Assembly: GCA_001915545.1 (NCBI GenBank)
Contig: MNQS01000119.1
Coordinates: 1 to 49,363 of the forward strand
Source: Bacteroides sp. 43_108
GTDB lineage: Bacteria; Bacteroidota; Bacteroidia; Bacteroidales; Bacteroidaceae
DNA: 49,363 nucleotides
Reading direction: 5' to 3'
Shown: piece after piece, positions 9,062-20,400 of the stretch
Layout of the letters: the number at the start of each line of letters is the position of its first letter
Position numbering within the stretch: position 1 is the stretch's first letter
The notes under the pieces: generated by a model
The model's database searches: none
Seen by the model: only the letters and a program-made list of their open reading frames with translations
Told to the model about the DNA's origin: nothing
Program-made: the position numbers and the translations under genes

Positions 9062-9574
9062 ATGAAGAAGTTAATATTGGCAACAGCGATTTTATTTGTT
9101 GCCTCTGTAGTCAAAACGAATGCACAATCATTCATGGACCGAACTCATTTTGAGTTTTCAGCTGGGACAGGACTCAAGAACAAAGGAATAACGCCGATAG
9201 ATTTTTCATTCAAGGCAGATGTAGACTTTGTTTCCATTTCATACCTTTTCGTTACAGCAGAGGACAATGTTTCCTTGTATAATGATGACGGAATCAAAAC
9301 ATATTATAATGGGGTAAGCATTGGCGGTGGCATTGGAGTCAGACTACTAAACAGTTCAAAAACAATACACGCCCTTGATGTACGTGCGAAAGCATTAGGC
9401 AGCGTTGGCAATCCTGCATGGAAGCGTTCGTCTTACGACATATCCTTGGCATGGTACTTGAAATCACATAGATTCTCTCCTGTCGTTGAACTTGGCTACA
9501 GATTTATTGATTCACGTACCAAAAGCATTGACAATTGCGGACATGCCTTTTTGTCCATTGGATTGAGATACTGA
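9062..9574 (+). CDS. Small outer-membrane beta-barrel-like protein
   Basis: A 170-residue protein with a clear signal peptide (MKKLILATAILFVASVV to NAQS). The mature part alternates polar and hydrophobic residues in short strands (FEFSAGTG, VSIGGGIGVRLL, SYDISLAWYL, PVVELGYRFI) and ends in an aromatic C-terminal strand (HAFLSIGLRY), as outer-membrane barrels do. Size suits an eight-stranded barrel. It follows the frameshifted membrane gene by 23 bases and is closed by a strong terminator. No specific function can be assigned. Confidence 0.65.
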   Translation: MKKLILATAILFVASVVKTNAQSFMDRTHFEFSAGTGLKNKGITPIDFSFKADVDFVSISYLFVTAEDNVSLYNDDGIKTYYNGVSIGGGIGVRLLNSSKTIHALDVRAKALGSVGNPAWKRSSYDISLAWYLKSHRFSPVVELGYRFIDSRTKSIDNCGHAFLSIGLRY

Positions 9575-9646
9575 AAAATACAGAAAAAATCATCAGCTGT
9601 ATTTTCCTGTATATATTACGCATTATAATTGAAGTTTGATTAATTG

Positions 9647-9697
9647 TTATGGCATGTGGAACGATATTCATGCATTTTCCACATGCCATAATTTTTT
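9647..9697 (+). terminator. Rho-independent terminator after the barrel gene
   Basis: A perfect 15-bp inverted repeat (TTATGGCATGTGGAA at 9647-9661 and its complement at 9677-9691) encloses a 15-base loop and is followed by a T run. It closes the first gene block. Confidence 0.92.
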
Positions 9698-9791
9698 ATC
9701 TCTTCCCAAAATCTTTAAATATTGAATATCAATTAGTAAAACGATTACAAACATCCGTAAAATCGTTACTTATGCTAACCGTTCCAACTGT

Positions 9792-9799
9792 TATTTTTG
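9792..9799 (+). promoter_or_regulatory. Putative -7 promoter element for the Tat-exported reductase
   Basis: TATTTTTG followed by TG matches the TAnnTTTG consensus, 97 bases before the start codon chosen at 9897. Confidence 0.5.
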
Positions 9800-9896
9800 T
9801 GCATTCAAAGCAGAAAAAACAGCAAACAATATGCATCTGTTTTGCACACGTAAATTCTGCAAGAACGACAGTATATGGATAAATATAAGTAAAGAT

Positions 9897-11186
9897 ATGG
9901 ACAGAAGAGATTTCATCAAGAGCAGTTTGCTTGCAGCCACGTTGGGTGCTATTTCCGGCCCGAAAGCTATTGCGCACGAAGCTGAGAAACGGGCGATAAG
10001 AGAACAGTTAACAAAAGATATCCTAAACTATAATCCAAAGATGCAGTATAGGCAGATGGGAAATACAGGCGTTAAAGTTTCTGCGCTTGGATTCGGCATG
10101 CTGCGTCTGCCAATGAAAAACGGACATGTAGACTTTGAGCAGACTACACCCATGGTACGACGTGCCATAGACGGCGGTGTGAATTATATTGACACTGGAC
10201 GGGTGTACCTTGGTGGTGAGAGTGAACAGGCTGTTGGCAAAGCACTTGCCGGAGGATGGCGCGATCGTGTGTATGTCACATCCAAAATGCCATGGTGGAA
10301 GATGCGGAGTGCTGGTGATTTTGAGAAATTCTTTGACATGTCACGGCGTACCATCGGGACTGATGTGATTGATTTTTATCATATACACATGATTATGCAC
10401 AGAGCATGGAAAGACTATGTGTTGCCTTACAAGCTCATAGAAAAGATGGAGAATCTGAAAGCCCAGGGCAAAATACGCTTTATGGGATTCTCATTCCACG
10501 ACAGTTTGCAATTGTTCAAAAAAGTTGTGGAATACACTCCTGCATGGGATTTCTGCCTCATACAGCACAACTACCTTGATTATGAATATGAAGCTGGGGT
10601 GTTAGGACCTAAATATGCCGCCGCAAACGGCATGGGATTAGCTGTGATGAAACCTGTACGTACAGGATTTCTTGCCAATCTGCCACAGACAATGCGCGAA
10701 GCTCTTGCTTCGTCAGGTATAAAGAAGCCTGATACAGAATGGGCATTAGATTATCTTTGGGACATTCCAGAGGTGAGTGTTGCCGTCAGCGGTATGAGTA
10801 GTATGACGGACGTGGAAGAAAATTTGGAATATGCGGCCAAAGCGCATCAAAACATGTTTACACCAAAAGAACGCGAAGCACTTGGCGCAGCCATCCGAGC
10901 ATACCGCCATGCACCAGGGCATATAGATTGTACTGGTTGCTACCAATGCATACCATGTCCGCAAAATGTGGCCATCGGATACATTTTCGCATACGTATAC
11001 AACAACTATATCATGCATAAAAATATGAAACGTGCAATATCAGACTATACAGTTTCAATGTCGCCTGTACAACGGGGCGACCCAGCTTCGTCGTGCATAG
11101 GTTGTGGCAAATGCCTTGAAAAATGTCCGCAACATCTGGACATTCCAAATCTTTTGGCTAAAGTAAAAGATACGTTTGGTAAATAA
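9897..11186 (+). CDS. Tat-exported aldo/keto reductase with C-terminal 4Fe-4S ferredoxin motifs
   Basis: A 429-residue protein. The ATG at 9897 is chosen because it begins MDRRDFIKSSLLAATLG, a twin-arginine signal; the open frame extends 22 codons upstream without a signal. The reductase barrel carries the family tetrad: Asp and Tyr in YIDTGRVYLGG, Lys in VTSKMPWW, and His in FYHIHM. The C-terminus adds two cysteine clusters, CTGCYQCIPCP and CIGCGKCLEKCP, for iron-sulfur centres. This AKR/4Fe-4S architecture is common in anaerobes and suggests electron-linked reduction of an extracytoplasmic carbonyl substrate, which is not known. It has its own promoter element and faces an AraC regulator downstream. 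Confidence 0.88.
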   Translation: MDRRDFIKSSLLAATLGAISGPKAIAHEAEKRAIREQLTKDILNYNPKMQYRQMGNTGVKVSALGFGMLRLPMKNGHVDFEQTTPMVRRAIDGGVNYIDTGRVYLGGESEQAVGKALAGGWRDRVYVTSKMPWWKMRSAGDFEKFFDMSRRTIGTDVIDFYHIHMIMHRAWKDYVLPYKLIEKMENLKAQGKIRFMGFSFHDSLQLFKKVVEYTPAWDFCLIQHNYLDYEYEAGVLGPKYAAANGMGLAVMKPVRTGFLANLPQTMREALASSGIKKPDTEWALDYLWDIPEVSVAVSGMSSMTDVEENLEYAAKAHQNMFTPKEREALGAAIRAYRHAPGHIDCTGCYQCIPCPQNVAIGYIFAYVYNNYIMHKNMKRAISDYTVSMSPVQRGDPASSCIGCGKCLEKCPQHLDIPNLLAKVKDTFGK

Positions 11187-11207
11187 TAGTATAAATATTG
11201 CAAGTCT

Positions 11208-11652
11208 ATGAATTGAAAAATATTTATAGGATTGTTAGGAATGGAACTGGCTATATCACCTTTGTCAGCACAGACAGTAGATGTACACTCGCTCATTTCT
11301 GCCACTGGCATTGCCTCGCATGAAGTCTATTATTCCGGCAATAATAAAACAAAATTACATGCAGCAGATTGACTGGGAAAGCAATCTGTCACGTCTCTAC
11401 TTCGACCTTGCCGGCAATCCAAGCATTGACGTGCTGAAATCATTGCTCACCATTACGTCGCCCGAACATATTCTATATGGTTCAGACTATCCGTATCTCC
11501 CAGATGCAGTACTTAAATCCAATATGAAGAAGCTGAAGGAGACACTTGCTTCAGACAAGGCACTTGCAGGATTCGCAGATATGTTTCTCTGGAAGAATGC
11601 CGAGAAATTATTCATCAAGGATGCAGTTTCTGACAATACTCTGACGGAGTGA
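11208..11652 (+). pseudogene. Amidohydrolase (amidohydrolase-2/ACMSD-like) remnant
   Basis: The pieces of one gene are visible in two frames. Starting at the ATG at 11208, the third codon is TGA (11214-11216). Reading through it gives a signal peptide (KIFIGLLGMELAISPLSAQ) and then TVDVHS, the first metal-binding strand of secreted amidohydrolases. At about 11290 the match jumps to the +1 frame: SFLPLALPRMKS, then DWESNLSRLYFDLAGN, and the catalytic-site signature HILYGSDYPY, ending at 11652. The central barrel, roughly 200 residues in this family, is deleted. The longest open piece (11281-11652, 123 codons) is therefore only a C-terminal fragment. The 3' end overlaps the convergent AraC gene by 38 bases. 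Confidence 0.85.
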
Positions 11653-12514
11653 TGCCTTCTTGCTTCTTAAACATACGACTGAAGTGCTGAGAGTATTCAA
11701 ATCCCAGACTATCGGACACCTGAGATATGGTCTCGCCTGACGCAAGTTCATTTTTCGCCAGTTGAACAATAAACCTGCGTATGCGGTTGCTTGCCGTATC
11801 TCCGGTGGTTTTCTTTATGACATCCCCGAAGTAGTTGGGCGACATACATAGTTTGTCGGCACAATACTGTACAGACGGCAAACCAAAAGTGTGCTGCAAA
11901 CCGCTTTCATAATAATTATGGAGCAGACGGTCGAAACGAACAAGAACATCAGAATTCTCTATGCAGCGAGTGTTGAACTGACGATTGTAGAAGCGCTGAC
12001 AGAAATTGAGGGCCAGCCCGATATATCCAACTATTATGGCATTCTGAAGTTTGTCGGGGTTCTTTCCCAGCTCGTCGCGTATCTGCCTCATAAGTGATAC
12101 GATTACATCGTGTTCTTCGTTGGTCATATGTAGCGCTTCATTGACGCTATAGTCGAAGAACGTATAGTCCTTGATGCGTTTTTCGAGTGAGAAGTGATGA
12201 AGCAGGTCAGGGTGAAAAAGAAGTGCCCAACCTGAGATTATGACTTGTTCTCCATTATCTTCCTTGCCTCCAACCTGACCTGGCCCCACGCACAGCAATG
12301 TTCCTTTGTTGTAATCATATCTGCCACAACCGTATTCCAAGTCCACTTCGGCATCATCTCTGAGAAAAAGTCCATACACACTGTAGTCATTGAGACTGTA
12401 GCGTATAGGAGACACTTCTGAATAGTCAATAACGCAGACCAAAGGATGCAGCTCTTTACATCCAAGACAACGACTGTAGTCGTTGACATTCTTTATTTTC
12501 AAGATATTGCTCAT
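11615..12514 (-). CDS. AraC-family transcriptional regulator
   Basis: A 299-residue protein from the ATG at 12514 (MSNILKIKNVNDY). The frame extends 20 codons further, but that stretch overlaps the promoter element at 12547-12554. The N-terminal 180 residues form a cupin-like sensor region; the last 100 contain the two helix-turn-helix motifs of the AraC/XylS fold (VQYCADKLCMSPNYFGDVIK, then ISQVSDSLGFEYSQHFSRMF and GITPSEY). It sits between the Tat-exported reductase and a divergently transcribed operon of reductases and flavoproteins. This layout suggests it controls them, much as YqhC (AraC family) controls aldehyde reductases in E. coli (analogy, inference). Confidence 0.88.
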   Translation of the reverse strand: MSNILKIKNVNDYSRCLGCKELHPLVCVIDYSEVSPIRYSLNDYSVYGLFLRDDAEVDLEYGCGRYDYNKGTLLCVGPGQVGGKEDNGEQVIISGWALLFHPDLLHHFSLEKRIKDYTFFDYSVNEALHMTNEEHDVIVSLMRQIRDELGKNPDKLQNAIIVGYIGLALNFCQRFYNRQFNTRCIENSDVLVRFDRLLHNYYESGLQHTFGLPSVQYCADKLCMSPNYFGDVIKKTTGDTASNRIRRFIVQLAKNELASGETISQVSDSLGFEYSQHFSRMFKKQEGITPSEYCQKLHP

Positions 12515-12546
12515 GCGTTTCAGCCTTTTATGATATACAATCAGTA

Positions 12547-12554
12547 CAAAGATA
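12547..12554 (-). promoter_or_regulatory. Putative -7 promoter element for the AraC gene
   Basis: On the minus strand TATCTTTG matches TAnnTTTG, 32 bases upstream of the start at 12514. It lies back to back with the promoter of the divergent operon, so the 235-base interval 12515-12749 is the likely operator region. Confidence 0.55.
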
Positions 12555-12651
12555 AAATATTTTGCATATAACATTTGTGAATGAGAGCCATTTCTGTAAA
12601 AATGGTTGGTTTTCAGTGTTTTTAGTTACATATATTACTTTTGATACTAAG

Positions 12652-12659
12652 TATTTTTG
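12652..12659 (+). promoter_or_regulatory. Putative -7 promoter element for the redox operon
   Basis: TATTTTTG followed by C matches the consensus, 90 bases before the start at 12750. A second candidate, TACTTTTG, lies at 12636-12643. Confidence 0.5.
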
Positions 12660-12749
12660 CAGTACATAAAATATTATCAAGAAGCAATATTTCATACATG
12701 AATAAATGTAAGCTTGCATATTACTGAATTCAACAAAAAGCTGATAAAA

Positions 12750-14317
<1,568 letters not shown>

Positions 14318-14399
14318 TGAAGGTCACAGACTTGCAAACAGATGATATCCTTGTAATCGCATATAGAAAAAACGGTTGAAGCCCAAAAACTTATGATAT

Positions 14400-15551
14400 A
14401 TGAAAAAGATATTAGGAATAATTGCAATTGTGCTGATAAGCAATCTGTATGCAACGGCACAGACAACGCATAGAGAAAAGGACAGAGCGGATGTATGTAA
14501 AGAAAATTATCGCGCATTGTTTGGCGGTGAAGCTTTGACAGATCAAGGCACAGATCCAGAGTTAATGGATATACTGCAAAAGTTCATTTTCGGTGAAGTT
14601 TTCCAAACAGGCAACCTGACAATCAAGCAACGCGAAATGATTACATGCATAACTCTTGCTACTATGCAGACGCTTCCGCAACTTAAAGCACACGCCGACG
14701 CAGCACTGAATATCGGCGTCACACCAGAAGAATTGCGTGAGGTGATGTATCTCACGGCCCCATTCATCGGTTTTCCGAAGACTTTGAATGCCGTTGGAAC
14801 CTTGAATGAAGTGTTTACGGAAAGAGGAATATCTCTACCATTAGAAAAGCTGTGTATTGCGACTGACAGTAATCGCCACGAGATAGGCATGACTATACAA
14901 AACAGATTATACCCTGAAGGTATTGCTTCAGTAATGGATGGTATGCCTGGCAATATGGGCAAAGACGTTGAACTATTTCTTACAGATTATTTTTTCGGCG
15001 AAATATACAGTAGAGGAGCACTTGATTTGAAGACGCGCGAATTGTTGGGATACTGCGTCTTGACCACAATTGAAGCAGAAAGCCAGCTTCAATCACATTA
15101 CTATGGCAATATTAATGCAGGGAACTCTCCTGAGACATTGACAGCTGCCGTAATTCAGTGCCTGCCGTACATCGGTTTTCCAGCAGCTATAAAGGCTCTG
15201 CGCATTATTAAACAAGAATATGGCAAACATGCTTCTAATGTTAATAATCTTGTGCGCTTATCCAAAATAACTGTTGACACTGAACAACTTGAAGCCTATA
15301 ATGCTTATCTGAAAGAAGAGATAGAAGCTTCGATGAGTTGTGAATCTGGCGTGTTGACGTTGTACGCAGTGGCTGAAAAGAATAATCCAAACAAGGTGAC
15401 TATACTTGAAATATATGCAGACAAAGATGCCTACGAAAAACATCTGAAGACTCCACACTTCAAAAAGTATAAGCAAGGCACTTTGCCAATGGTAAAAAAC
15501 TTGGAGCTGATAGACGTAAAACCTCTGATTCCAGGATTGAAAATCAAATAA
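14400..15551 (+). CDS. Exported fusion: two carboxymuconolactone decarboxylase-like domains plus ABM domain
   Basis: A 383-residue protein with a signal peptide (MKKILGIIAIVLISNLYATAQ). Residues about 50-145 and 170-270 are two copies of the CMD/AhpD-like helical domain; each has the pattern K-x-RE followed by QLxxHxxxAxNxGxTPEEL (KAHADAALNIG and QSHYYGNINAGNSPETL). From about 285 the sequence switches to an antibiotic-biosynthesis-monooxygenase (YgiN-like) domain (VLTLYAVAEKNNP, ILEIYADKDAYEKHLKTPHF). CMD and ABM domains usually occur as separate small proteins acting on aromatic or quinone-like compounds. Fusion plus export points to handling of such compounds outside the cytoplasm (inference). 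Confidence 0.85.
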   Translation: MKKILGIIAIVLISNLYATAQTTHREKDRADVCKENYRALFGGEALTDQGTDPELMDILQKFIFGEVFQTGNLTIKQREMITCITLATMQTLPQLKAHADAALNIGVTPEELREVMYLTAPFIGFPKTLNAVGTLNEVFTERGISLPLEKLCIATDSNRHEIGMTIQNRLYPEGIASVMDGMPGNMGKDVELFLTDYFFGEIYSRGALDLKTRELLGYCVLTTIEAESQLQSHYYGNINAGNSPETLTAAVIQCLPYIGFPAAIKALRIIKQEYGKHASNVNNLVRLSKITVDTEQLEAYNAYLKEEIEASMSCESGVLTLYAVAEKNNPNKVTILEIYADKDAYEKHLKTPHFKKYKQGTLPMVKNLELIDVKPLIPGLKIK

Positions 15552-15567
15552 CATTTAAATTTAAAAT

Positions 15568-16137
15568 ATGAACAAATTAATTTTAACTTTGATTGCAATT
15601 ATGACACTAGGATTTGTCACTTGCGCACAAAACAATGGAAAGAATCATATGCAAAACAAAAAGAAAGCTTTAGTTGTATATTTTTCTGCAACCGGCACTA
15701 CAGCACAAAAGGCAAAAATGATTGCAGAAGTTACAAAAGGTGATTTATGCGAGATTGCTCCGTCAAAACCATATTCTTCGACTGATTTGGATTGGAACAA
15801 CAGACAATCACGTAGTTCTGTTGAAATGAACGATTCAAAAGCTCGTCCTGAATTGCAAAAAACAGATATTGATATGAGTGCCTACAACTGTATCTTCATC
15901 GGCTATCCCATTTGGTGGAATCAGGCTCCAAGAATTATCAATACATTCATAGAAAGCTATAATCTGAAAGGCAAAAAACTCATTCCGTTTGCAACATCAG
16001 GGGGAAGCGGAATCAACAACAGTGTAAGAGAATTGAAGAACACGTATACGGACTTAGAATGGGATAATGGCAGGCTTCTTAACAGCGCAAACAGTAGTGC
16101 TATTCAAGACTGGGTCAATGAAGTTATGGCAGAATGA
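15568..16137 (+). CDS. Flavodoxin, probable lipoprotein
   Basis: A 189-residue protein beginning with a lipoprotein-type signal (MTLGFVTC, Cys20) and then a flavodoxin fold: the FMN phosphate loop FSATGTTAQKAKMIAE, the GYPIWWNQAPR loop, and ATSGGSGINNS near the isoalloxazine site. Flavodoxins are normally cytoplasmic; a membrane-anchored periplasmic form is less common. It starts 16 bases after the CMD-ABM gene and ends the operon. It could serve as electron carrier for the exported redox proteins beside it, including the Tat-exported iron-sulfur reductase (inference). Confidence 0.87.
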   Translation: MNKLILTLIAIMTLGFVTCAQNNGKNHMQNKKKALVVYFSATGTTAQKAKMIAEVTKGDLCEIAPSKPYSSTDLDWNNRQSRSSVEMNDSKARPELQKTDIDMSAYNCIFIGYPIWWNQAPRIINTFIESYNLKGKKLIPFATSGGSGINNSVRELKNTYTDLEWDNGRLLNSANSSAIQDWVNEVMAE

Positions 16138-16463
16138 TGAAATAAAGAAAGAAATGGAACAGATTTAGTATTTGGGGCAGAATTAATAAGCCCTTAATGG
16201 AAAATAATATTAAAGAGCAGATTCTTACAAAACTTAGAAGTTGTTGTCCGTAATAATTTTGGAACTGTATTTCAGAAATAAATTGCATAGAAGCAAGATT
16301 TATTGGGTGTTTTTTGTTTAACTTAGGACATCGATTGTCAGGTGATGCGTATATCTGTATACTGGTAACAGACAACTCAACCATTTAATTTTACCAGAGT
16401 ATTACCATCTACCGAATAACCTTATGTCTTCTATGTAAACATTAAAAACTAAAATAAATCTAT
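16138..16463 (+). other. Intergenic, 326 bases, no gene recognised
   Basis: AT-rich. It contains only very short frames, for example an 18-codon one near 16178-16234 with no family resemblance, and no clear hairpin or promoter consensus. Confidence 0.5.
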
Positions 16464-19334
16464 ATGAGAATGAAACAAACAGCAACCCGTCTGACCAGTT
16501 TTCTATTTCTGCTGTTGGTCGTAAGCATAGGTGTCTCGGCACAGCGAGTTTTCAATCATCCTGGAGGTATTTTGAGCAGTACCGACCTGGAGCGTATCAA
16601 ACAGCATGTGGATGCAGGTGACGAGCCTTGGGCTTCGTGCTGGAAAGACCTGCAAAGCTACTCTCTTGCGCAGAATACCTATACAGCAAAACCTTCTGCT
16701 GAAATAGGTGGTGGAGGTACACGCCAGAGAGCAGCCAGCGATGGATATGCAGCTATGCTGAACGCTATCGAGTGGCACATCACGGGAAATACAGCCTACG
16801 CCGATTGTGCTGCAAGGATTCTTACTGCATGGGGCGAGACACTAGAAACAGCCTCAGCCGAACTCTATCAGTATCCGTGCCGAAATATGATTATGGCGGC
16901 TGAAATGCTGAGAAACAGCGATGGTTCGTTCTATGAAGGATGGGCTGAAAACGACCGCAATATGTTCCTGACAAAGGTGCGCACTGTGATGTATCCTGCA
17001 GCAAAGAAATTTTGCACTTACATGAATTCACACCCATCCTGGTATACTCCAGCGGCGTTGGTTGTAATGGCATCTGGTGTGCTTCTTGATGATGCCGCTA
17101 TCTATCAGGAAGGTTATGACCTGATGCTGAACACAGACCATTGGGGACAGATGTACGGAGGTTCAATCGAACCTAGCGGACAGATGAGAGAGATGGGGCG
17201 TGACAACGTTCATGGAGGACTGACACTTGGCGACATTACACAAGCTTGTCTGCTTGCATGGAATCAAGGTGACGATTTGTTTGCAGCAGGAGACAATCGT
17301 CTGCTAAAAGGTGTTGAGTACTGGTGCAGATACAACACCGGACATCCGGACACTCCATTTGAGCCTCTCGATTGCAGCGGTCTGGACAATTCTACAGGAT
17401 TTTCTTTCTATTACATCTCTATGCACAACAACGGATTCCGCCTACGTCCTGACGCATGCTGCTTTGAAGCCGTTTATCACCACTATAAGGAAGTAAAGGG
17501 CATGGATGACGAAAAGGAATTCCCATATCTGACTATAGCCGCACGTCTTGCCCGCCCTGACACCGCCAACGAACTTCTTGGATTTGGCACGTTATTCTTT
17601 ACAATAGATGCAAAGACATCGCTATACATGACAGAAGAACCTGCAAAGCCGCAGGACTTCCGTGCAGAGGACGGATACAAATGCATTTATGTGTCATGGA
17701 AACACCCGGAAAATGAGGATGCACGCGGATTCAACCTGTACCGTTCTACGGACGGCAAATCGTTCTCGTTGCTAAAAACGTGGGATTACTATACAAACAA
17801 TATATACAAGGACGAGGATGTAGAGCCGGGAAAGACCTACTACTACAAGCTCAGACTTATAAATAGAGCCGGAGGCAGCCTGATGAGCGAAATATCATCT
17901 GCTACCGCACAACCAGGAACAGATGAGCTTCCAGGCAAATGGAACTTTGCAGGAATCAGCTCTGGTTCATACGGAGGAGGAATGTTCACAGCAGCGCAAG
18001 ACTCTACATTTGCAGTTTCAGGTCTTGGCAAAGATATTGGTGGAACATCGGATATGCTGGGATATGTATATAAGAAGGTTACCGGCGATGCAACACTGAC
18101 TGTACGCCTGACATCAACCAAAGAGGCATTCTACAAGGTTGGTGTAATGATGCGAGGAACGCTTGACAGCCGTGGTCAGTCTGCGGGTCTTACTCTCGGA
18201 GAAACAGGTTACCGCATGGTCCGCATGTTCTATCGTACTTCAGTTGGAAATTCAACCAGCTGGATTAATGGAACAAACTACGGATATGCCCCAATGTGGA
18301 TGCGCGTGAAACGCGAAGGAAATAAGTTCTCTACTTATATCAGCCGTGACGGTGATACATGGTACCTTATAGGTTCTACTACAATGTATATGCCAAAGAC
18401 ATACTATGTCGGCATGGCATCATGCAACGGACAGACATCTGGCGAGACATACGAAGCAATTTTTGACCACGTAAGTCTGGAGGCAGAAGATGCAGCACCT
18501 GAAAATGTTCCAACAGCGCCCAGAGGATTAACTGCGATATGGACGGATTCGTGCACAGCCTCACTCTCGTGGCAAAGTGTTGAAGACGCAGACTCGTTCA
18601 TTGTGTACCGCTCAACTGACAACGTGAATTTTGATTCGATTGCTACTGTGAGTGCATTCAAGCTTGAAGACAAGGTGACTTTGCCTGGCAAGTATTTCTA
18701 TAGCGTAGCCGCATTCAATACACTAGGTATGGGTGAACTTTGTGATGCAGTGGAAATCGAACTGTATGATGCAGAACAGCTGAGCGGAACAGTTATAGGA
18801 ACCGAGGGGTCATGGAACAATAATCCTTCGACAACAAGAAGTGCCGCTCTGGACAACAATATCGGAACTTTTTTCGATGCACTTGAGGCAGACGGTGCCT
18901 GGGTCGGCTATGATATGGGCGAGAAAGGAAGTGCAATGGTAGCCTTCGTGAAATTTGCGCCACGAAATGGATATCCCGAACGTATGACGGGTGGTGAATT
19001 TCAAGCGGCAACAACTGCTGACTTCAGTGATGCGTGGACTATTGCCAAGGTAGACGAAGAGCCTGCAGAAGGCGTACTCACTAAGCTTACTGCACCTTCA
19101 AGAAGATATTATTGATACCTTCGATACATATCGCCCGACGGAGGCAACTGCAATGTGGCTGAGGTTCAATTCTTTGGACACAAGAAGACAGATGACACCG
19201 ATACCATAACAGATGTTACGGTTTCACCGGAAGAAAAAGATGGTGATGTTTTCTCTATCAATGGAATTAAAGTGAACAAGACCGAAAAAGGTCATATATA
19301 CATAAAGAGCGGAAAGAAATTCTATCAGAATTGA
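16464..19334 (+). pseudogene. Secreted multidomain alginate-lyase-like protein, interrupted by in-frame TGA
   Basis: Signal peptide to about residue 28, then an alginate-lyase-type alpha/alpha-barrel (about 30-390; motifs NHPGGILSS, GGTRQRAASDGYAAMLNAIEW, NMIMAAEML), a fibronectin-III domain (395-478), a lectin-like beta-sandwich (490-672), a second FN3 (685-770) and an F5/8 type C-like domain. The frame stops at TGA 19113-19115 after 883 codons, in the middle of that last domain. Directly after, in the same frame, it continues YLRYISPDGGNCNVAEVQFF, the expected end of the F5/8 domain, and a Bacteroidales-style tail (FSINGIKVNKTEKGHIYIKSG) to the true stop at 19332-19334. The simplest cause is CGA to TGA. 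The catalytic part may still be made. Confidence 0.82.
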
Positions 19335-19484
19335 AAAGTTTAAAAAGAGGTTTTTCATAAATGGATGTGCGGATCGACTGTATGCATTCAGTATGATCTG
19401 CATATTTTTTTGTATGTATCCTCTCTTGCCTTGAAACATTATGCAAAACGTATGGCGTCACAACAGTGTTGACTGTTTGAATTA

Positions 19485-19516
19485 TTTGCGCTTTACGCAA
19501 ATTGTGATTATTTTTG
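19485..19516 (+). promoter_or_regulatory. Promoter (-33 TTTG, -7 TATTTTTG) for the BadF-recF operon
   Basis: TTTG at 19485-19488 and TATTTTTG at 19509-19516 are separated by 20 bases, the best-spaced Bacteroidota promoter in the window. It lies 27 bases before the start at 19543. Confidence 0.75.
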
Positions 19517-19542
19517 TATGTTGTAACGCAAAATAAGAAGAA

Positions 19543-20385
19543 ATGATCCTAATAGCCGACAGCGGCTCCACAAAGACAGCGTGGTGCCTCACAGACGGAA
19601 AATCTAAAAAATCGATAATGACGCAGGGCATCAACCCTTTTCTGCAAAGCGAGCAGGAAATTAGTGCGATTTTGCATAACGAGTTGTTCTGCGACATAAA
19701 TCTGGGCGAAACCGATGAAATTTATTTTTATGGAGCCGGATGTACGCCAGAAAAAAGCGGACAGGTCAGCAAGGCTTTGCGGCTGGCTTCGTCGGGACTT
19801 CCAAAAATCAGTGTCGGAAGCGATTTGCTCGGTGCGGCACGTTCGTTGTGCGGCACAGACAGTGGCATTGTATGCATATTAGGAACAGGATCTAATTCTT
19901 GCTATTTCGACGGCAACAGCATAACAGACAATGTGCCTCCGATGGGATTCATACTCGGTGATGAAGGAAGCGGTGCCTACATTGGTAGAAGGCTCGTAGG
20001 CGGATGCCTGAAGAAACAATTTTCGGACACAATTTGCCGAAGTTTTCTTGAAGAGACCAAGCTGACGGTACCGTCTATCATTGAAAAGGTGTACAGACAA
20101 CCTATGCCTAACAGATTCCTGGCAAGCTTGTCGCCGTTTTGTGCCCGACACCGCGATGACAAAGAAATTCATAATTTCATCGTAGATTGCTTCAAGGAAT
20201 TCTTCAAACGCAATGTTGCCGCATATCAAAATGGCGGAAGCAAGGTGCACTTTATCGGTTCGATAGCTTGGTTCTACAGACACGAATTGCGAGAAGCGGC
20301 CGAGACGGAGGGATACAGTGTTGGCAAGATTTGTCAGACGCCAATGGACGGACTGGTAAAATTTCATCTTAGACATAAGCTATAA
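19543..20385 (+). CDS. BadF/BadG/BcrA-type ATPase, N-acetylglucosamine kinase-like
   Basis: A 280-residue protein of the actin-like (ASKHA) ATPase fold. The phosphate-1 loop ADSGSTKT is at residues 5-12, followed by the GAGCTPEK motif, phosphate-2 ILGTGSNSC, and GDEGSGAYIGRRLV. These match the BadF/BadG family and the related N-acetylglucosamine kinases of Bacteroidota, which phosphorylate amino sugars recovered from peptidoglycan or diet. Length fits the short form. recF starts 15 bases after its stop, and the promoter precedes this gene, so it probably leads the recF operon. Confidence 0.85.
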   Translation: MILIADSGSTKTAWCLTDGKSKKSIMTQGINPFLQSEQEISAILHNELFCDINLGETDEIYFYGAGCTPEKSGQVSKALRLASSGLPKISVGSDLLGAARSLCGTDSGIVCILGTGSNSCYFDGNSITDNVPPMGFILGDEGSGAYIGRRLVGGCLKKQFSDTICRSFLEETKLTVPSIIEKVYRQPMPNRFLASLSPFCARHRDDKEIHNFIVDCFKEFFKRNVAAYQNGGSKVHFIGSIAWFYRHELREAAETEGYSVGKICQTPMDGLVKFHLRHKL

Positions 20386-20400
20386 CAGAACGTTGACAAC

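Noticed and set aside
19113..19115. TGA as a recoded sense codon or selenocysteine
   Set aside because: Several intact genes in the window end in TGA (for example the CPBP, flavin reductase-like and recF genes), and the position lies in a surface loop of an F5/8 domain with no selenoprotein context. A CGA to TGA mutation is simpler.
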